A DNA stretch of 64,000 nt from ZLKRG08 sp046048895 (GTDB lineage: Bacteria > Actinomycetota > Actinomycetes > Nanopelagicales > Nanopelagicaceae). Both the position numbers and the translations under genes were made by a program. Positions 61,066 to 64,000 of this stretch are shown one piece after another (within the stretch, counting starts at the first letter, position 1; each line of letters begins with the position of its first letter). The stretch spans positions 1 through 64,000 of the forward strand of contig JBJOFF010000002.1 of the NCBI GenBank assembly GCA_046048895.1, given 5' to 3'. The notes beneath the pieces are model-generated. The model was not told the origin of the DNA and did not search any database. It was given only the letters and a program-made list of their open reading frames with translations.

Positions 61066-61636
61066 CTACCTTCCATAAGGCAGGAAGAATGGCGCCAGCA
61101 ATTGCAATCTTTAGCAACTCACCGAAAATAAAAGGAGTTAAGCCAGCGCTAAAGGTCCAAGCCCAATCTTTTCCTGTGTATTGCTGCAACCAGATAAGCC
61201 CAAAGGTAAAGATGATTAAATTGCCAATAAACATAGTGCCGAGGGCGCTAAATAATTTTTGATCCCATTTGCGCCCAGCTAAGAAGCCGAGCACCCAAGA
61301 AGCCAGAAGCATTCCTACTAAATATCCACCAGTTGGTCCTAGTAGGCGTTCAATTCCGTGGCCACTCTGTGCAAAAACTGGCGCACCAGCAAAACCAATT
61401 AATAAATAAAGTGCAAAGGTAGCTGCGCCCAGATTTGCACCATATGCAGTTGCGAGTAATAGAACTCCAAGTGTCTGGCCAGTTACGGGAACCGGCGAAC
61501 CAGGTACTGGAATCACAACTTGTGCAAGCAGCCCCAAGAAGAGCGCACCACCTGTAATGAGGAGCGCATTGCTAATGACGGAGGTACGCGGAAGCACCTT
61601 ACTGGTTAAGGTACTGGTCAAGGTCATCGAAGACAT
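61049..61636 (-). CDS. bioY: BioY biotin transporter substrate-binding component
   Basis: Membrane S component of a biotin ECF transporter, 195 residues, six helices, with VIPVPGSPVPVTGQTLGVLL and GPTGGYLVGMLLASWVLGFL, both family signatures. No ATPase or EcfT gene is in the window, so it may use a shared ECF module or act alone. Leaderless with TACACT 6 nt before the ATG, overlapping a tandem repeat. Confidence 0.93.
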   Translation of the reverse strand: MSSMTLTSTLTSKVLPRTSVISNALLITGGALFLGLLAQVVIPVPGSPVPVTGQTLGVLLLATAYGANLGAATFALYLLIGFAGAPVFAQSGHGIERLLGPTGGYLVGMLLASWVLGFLAGRKWDQKLFSALGTMFIGNLIIFTFGLIWLQQYTGKDWAWTFSAGLTPFIFGELLKIAIAGAILPALWKVVGRAN

Positions 61637-61641
61637 TTTCA

Positions 61642-61660
61642 GAGTGTATCTCGAGTGTAT
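61642..61660. repeat. Tandem GAGTGTAT repeat in the bioY promoter
   Basis: GAGTGTAT at 61642-61649 and 61653-61660, spaced 11 bp (one helix turn), covering the -10 of bioY. Looks like a regulator site, but it does not match known BirA or BioQ boxes as I recall them. Confidence 0.4.
61643..61648 (-). promoter_or_regulatory. -10 element of leaderless bioY transcript
   Basis: TACACT on the minus strand with 6 nt to the ATG at 61636. Confidence 0.5.
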
Positions 61661-61691
61661 ATCTAGCGATAAATGAGGCAGAATACGGCGT

Positions 61692-62387
61692 ATGTCCCGC
61701 GCAAATATGGATAAAAATCCAGATGAAGTTGCAGCGATGTTTGATGGCGTTGCAAAGCGCTATGACTTAGTTAATGATCTTTTAAGTTTGGGTCAGACTA
61801 AATCTTGGCGACGTAAGACCACCGAAATTATTTCGCCAAAACCAGGTATGGAGATTTTAGATTTAGCTGCCGGCACTGGTTCATCATCTGTTCCATTAGC
61901 GCAAGCAGGAGCAAAGGTGATTCCGGCGGATTTCTCCGAAGGAATGCTAGAAGCAGGGCGCAAGCGCCATCCACACCTGCCATTTACCAAAGCAGATGCC
62001 TTAAATCTGCCATTCGACTCGAAACGCTTTGATGTAGTTACGATCTCTTTCGGACTTCGAAATACCGTTGATTTTGATAAGGCGTTAAAAGAGATGCTTA
62101 AAGTGACCAAGCCTGGTGGTCGCTTGGTGGTCTGCGAATTTAGCCAACCTACTTGGAAGCCATTTCGGACTCTTTACATGAACTACCTGATGAAGGCGCT
62201 GCCATTGATAGCTAAATGGACCAGCTCCAATCCAGATGCCTATGTCTACCTGGCCGAATCGATCCGGGCATGGCCAAATCAGAGCGCGCTCGCAGCCCGA
62301 ATTGAGGCCGCCGGCTGGGTCGAGGCCCGCTGGAAGAACCTCACCTTTGGAATTGTTTCAGTTCACAGCGCCAGCGCGCCTCTTTAG
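61692..62387 (+). CDS. menG: Demethylmenaquinone methyltransferase
   Basis: SAM-dependent last step of menaquinone synthesis, 231 residues, UbiE family. AMFDGVAKRYDLVNDLLSLG and EILDLAAGTGSSSVPLA (SAM loop) and VTISFGLRNTVDFDKAL followed by EMLKVTKPGGRLVVCEFSQP. CAGAAT lies 7 nt before the ATG. Between the men cluster and the nuo operon, which uses the product. Confidence 0.94.
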   Translation: MSRANMDKNPDEVAAMFDGVAKRYDLVNDLLSLGQTKSWRRKTTEIISPKPGMEILDLAAGTGSSSVPLAQAGAKVIPADFSEGMLEAGRKRHPHLPFTKADALNLPFDSKRFDVVTISFGLRNTVDFDKALKEMLKVTKPGGRLVVCEFSQPTWKPFRTLYMNYLMKALPLIAKWTSSNPDAYVYLAESIRAWPNQSALAARIEAAGWVEARWKNLTFGIVSVHSASAPL

Positions 62388-62411
62388 TTTCGCCTATCTT
62401 CGAACCACGCT

Positions 62412-62417
62412 TAGACT
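62412..62417 (+). promoter_or_regulatory. -10 element of the leaderless nuo operon
   Basis: TAGACT with exactly 6 nt to the GTG start of nuoA at 62424. Confidence 0.6.
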
Positions 62418-62423
62418 TCCAGC

Positions 62424-62783
62424 GTGAATCCATACGTACCAATTCTGGTCATCGGTGCCATCGGTTTGGGCTTCGCAGTCTTCTCAGTAGCCATCGCAGC
62501 CATCACCGGACCGAAGAGATATAACCGCGCAAAGTTAGATCCATACGAGTGCGGAATTGAACCCTCACCACAAGCTGCCGAAGGTGGACGCTTCCCAGTT
62601 AAGTACTTCTTAACCGCGATGCTCTTCATCATTTTCGATATCGAAATCGTCTTCTTGTATCCATGGGCGGTCACCTTTGATCAATTAGGTCTGTTTGGAC
62701 TTGTAGAAATGATTCTCTTTATTGGCACGGTCTTTGTTGCATATGCATATGTGTGGCGACGTGGCGGACTTGAGTGGGATTAA
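62424..62783 (+). CDS. nuoA: NADH-quinone oxidoreductase subunit A
   Basis: 119-residue membrane subunit of complex I with three helices. YECGIEPSPQAAEGGRFPVK and FIIFDIEIVFLYPWAV are the family hallmarks, with the conserved acidic residues. GTG start, leaderless promoter TAGACT. First gene of the nuo operon. Confidence 0.95.
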   Translation: MNPYVPILVIGAIGLGFAVFSVAIAAITGPKRYNRAKLDPYECGIEPSPQAAEGGRFPVKYFLTAMLFIIFDIEIVFLYPWAVTFDQLGLFGLVEMILFIGTVFVAYAYVWRRGGLEWD

Positions 62784-62808
62784 GAATGGGATTTGAAATG
62801 AGGACTCA

Positions 62809-63366
62809 GTGGGCTTAGAAGAAAAATTACCTTCAGGCTTTTTACTAACAACCGTTGAGAATCTTGCGGATTACATGCGCAAGTCTTCGGTCTGGCCTGC
62901 AACTTTCGGTCTTGCATGTTGTGCAATTGAAATGATGGCAGTGGGTTCCGCTGCTAAATATGACATCTCTCGTTTTGGTATGGAGCGTTTCTCGGCAACT
63001 CCTCGCCAAGCCGATTTGATGATTGTCGCTGGTCGTCTTTCAAACAAAATGGCGCCAGTACTTCGACAGATTTATGATCAAATGCCAAATCCAAAATGGG
63101 TAATCGCGATGGGCGCATGCGCTTCATCAGGCGGCATGTTTAATAATTATGCAATTGTGCAAGGCGTAGATCACGTGGTTCCAGTTGATATTTATCTACC
63201 AGGTTGCCCTCCACGCCCAGAAATGTTACTCGATGCAATTTTGAAGTTGCACGAAAAGATTTCAGAGAGCAAGTTGGGCGTTAATCGCGAACAAGTTATC
63301 CGCGAAGTTGAAGCAGCAGCGATGGCAGCTATTCCAACTCATGCGCAGAAGGGGCTTTTAGCATGA
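62809..63366 (+). CDS. nuoB: NADH-quinone oxidoreductase subunit B
   Basis: 185-residue subunit that holds cluster N2, the last iron-sulfur centre before menaquinone. Cluster cysteines in GLACCAIEMMA, AMGACASSGGMF and LPGCPPRPE are all present. GTG start with GAGG a few bases before it. Overlaps nuoC by 4 bp. Confidence 0.96.
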   Translation: MGLEEKLPSGFLLTTVENLADYMRKSSVWPATFGLACCAIEMMAVGSAAKYDISRFGMERFSATPRQADLMIVAGRLSNKMAPVLRQIYDQMPNPKWVIAMGACASSGGMFNNYAIVQGVDHVVPVDIYLPGCPPRPEMLLDAILKLHEKISESKLGVNREQVIREVEAAAMAAIPTHAQKGLLA

Positions 63367-63995
63367 GTGAAGTTAAAGGAATGTTCGGAGTTTCGGGCAC
63401 CGGAGACACCTCTGGATATAGCGGTTTAGAACGTATTCAAGTAACTCCAGGTTCTTCAGAGCGTCCATACGGCAGTTATTTTGATGAAGTAGCTGATGAT
63501 TTAGAACGTGCATACCCTGAGTTTGCGGATGCGATTGAAAAAGTGGTCGTTGATCGCGGCGAATTAACACTTCACGTTAAGCGCGAAAAAATAGTTGAAG
63601 TTGCATATGTGCTTCGCGACAAATTGCTATTTGAAATGTGCATGGGAGTTAATGGAGTGCACTATCCAAACGAAACAGGTCGCGAACTTCATGCGGTCTA
63701 TCCATTGCTTTCGATTACAAATAATCGACGCATTCGTCTAGAAGTTGCTTGTCCAGATTCGGATCCACACATTCCATCAGTAGTAGAAGTTTGGGCCGGA
63801 AACAATTGGCATGAGCGCGAAACTTTTGACATGTTCGGAATTATTTTTGATGGACATCCTGCGCTGACTCGCATTTTGATGCCAGATGATTGGCAAGGTT
63901 TCCCGCAGCGTAAGGATTATGCGCTGAACGGAATTAATGTTGAATATAAAGGCGCTTCAACACCGGCACCAGATAATCGAAGGGCGTACAACTAA
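63363..63995 (+). CDS. nuoC: NADH-quinone oxidoreductase subunit C
   Basis: 210-residue peripheral subunit. The signature RETFDMFGIIFDGHPALTRI, preceded by EVWAGNNWHE, is clear, as is DDWQGFPQRKDY. Separate from NuoD, as in actinobacteria. The TAA is followed at once by ATG at 63996. Confidence 0.95.
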   Translation: MSEVKGMFGVSGTGDTSGYSGLERIQVTPGSSERPYGSYFDEVADDLERAYPEFADAIEKVVVDRGELTLHVKREKIVEVAYVLRDKLLFEMCMGVNGVHYPNETGRELHAVYPLLSITNNRRIRLEVACPDSDPHIPSVVEVWAGNNWHERETFDMFGIIFDGHPALTRILMPDDWQGFPQRKDYALNGINVEYKGASTPAPDNRRAYN

Positions 63996-64000
63996 ATGAC
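63996..64000 (+). CDS. nuoD: Start of next gene, probably nuoD (truncated)
   Basis: ATG follows the nuoC stop without a gap, and nuoD normally comes next; only five bases are in the window, so identity is by context. Confidence 0.4.

Noticed and set aside
1..64000. CRISPR array, riboswitch or rRNA
   Set aside because: No regularly spaced repeats and no rRNA sequence were seen; leaders are too short for known riboswitches.

Overview
The window looks like a piece of a small, streamlined freshwater actinobacterial chromosome, most likely from the Nanopelagicales (acI) lineage, Candidatus Planktophila or a close relative. The reasons are: actinobacterial signature genes (bS22 mini-protein, MFS-thymidylate kinase fusion, XPB helicase with its large helicase-associated partner, the tilS-hpt-ftsH-folEPBK order, short ArgA-type acetyltransferase) in moderately AT-leaning DNA; almost no intergenic space; eight convergent gene pairs whose 3' ends overlap; and many first-in-operon genes preceded by a TANNNT hexamer only about 6 nt before the start codon (leaderless transcription). 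The genus is an inference.

Layout. 1-809: 3' part of sua5 (t6A tRNA modification). 810-4473: a much more AT-rich accessory island with three surface-glycan-like genes (PFTS-like polysaccharide protein on the minus strand; a CmoA-like carboxy-SAM synthase homologue overlapping a putative sugar O-methyltransferase on the plus strand) and 322 bp without a gene. 4474-5058: a second, 5'-truncated copy of the sua5 3' end; 569 bp are identical between the copies, so the island is bracketed by a long direct repeat. Then tRNA-Lys. 5303-15783: LuxR regulator, MFS-Tmk fusion, holB, secreted hydrolase, VOC protein, tRNA-Thr directly abutting an EamA transporter, a nickel/cobalt permease with a perfect Nur-type operator, TPR protein plus LMW phosphatase, TrmH methylase. 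15821-22953: membrane protein, PBP4-type carboxypeptidase, acidic membrane protein, heme O synthase, metZ, ABC exporter, NlpC/P60 hydrolase.

22953-34804 is a long co-directional housekeeping block: tilS, hpt, ftsH, four folate genes (folE, folP, folB, folK), panC, coaX, lysS, argA, clpC. 34853-49489 mixes secreted proteins (an M6-like metalloprotease, a HExxH protein with fibronectin domain, a signal-peptide protein), radA, an ACC deaminase, proC, the 32-residue bS22 gene, a glutaredoxin-like gene, and the XPB helicase operon. 49502-54526 holds a HAD phosphatase and a phosphoglycerate-mutase-like gene followed by a complete System II cytochrome c maturation set (TlpA-like, CcdA, ResB, CcsB). 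54521-62387 is the menaquinone pathway (menA, E, B, C, D, F, G) with a BioY biotin transporter, leading directly into the nuo operon (nuoA, B, C, start of D).

Together the second half builds an aerobic respiratory chain: chorismate is converted by MenF/D/C/E/B/A/G to menaquinone, electrons enter from NADH via Nuo, and cytochromes mature through the Ccs system, with heme O from CtaB. The most unusual parts are the repeat-bracketed glycan island with its CmoA-like/sugar-methyltransferase pair, the Nur operator in front of the nickel permease, and the pervasive leaderless promoter architecture.
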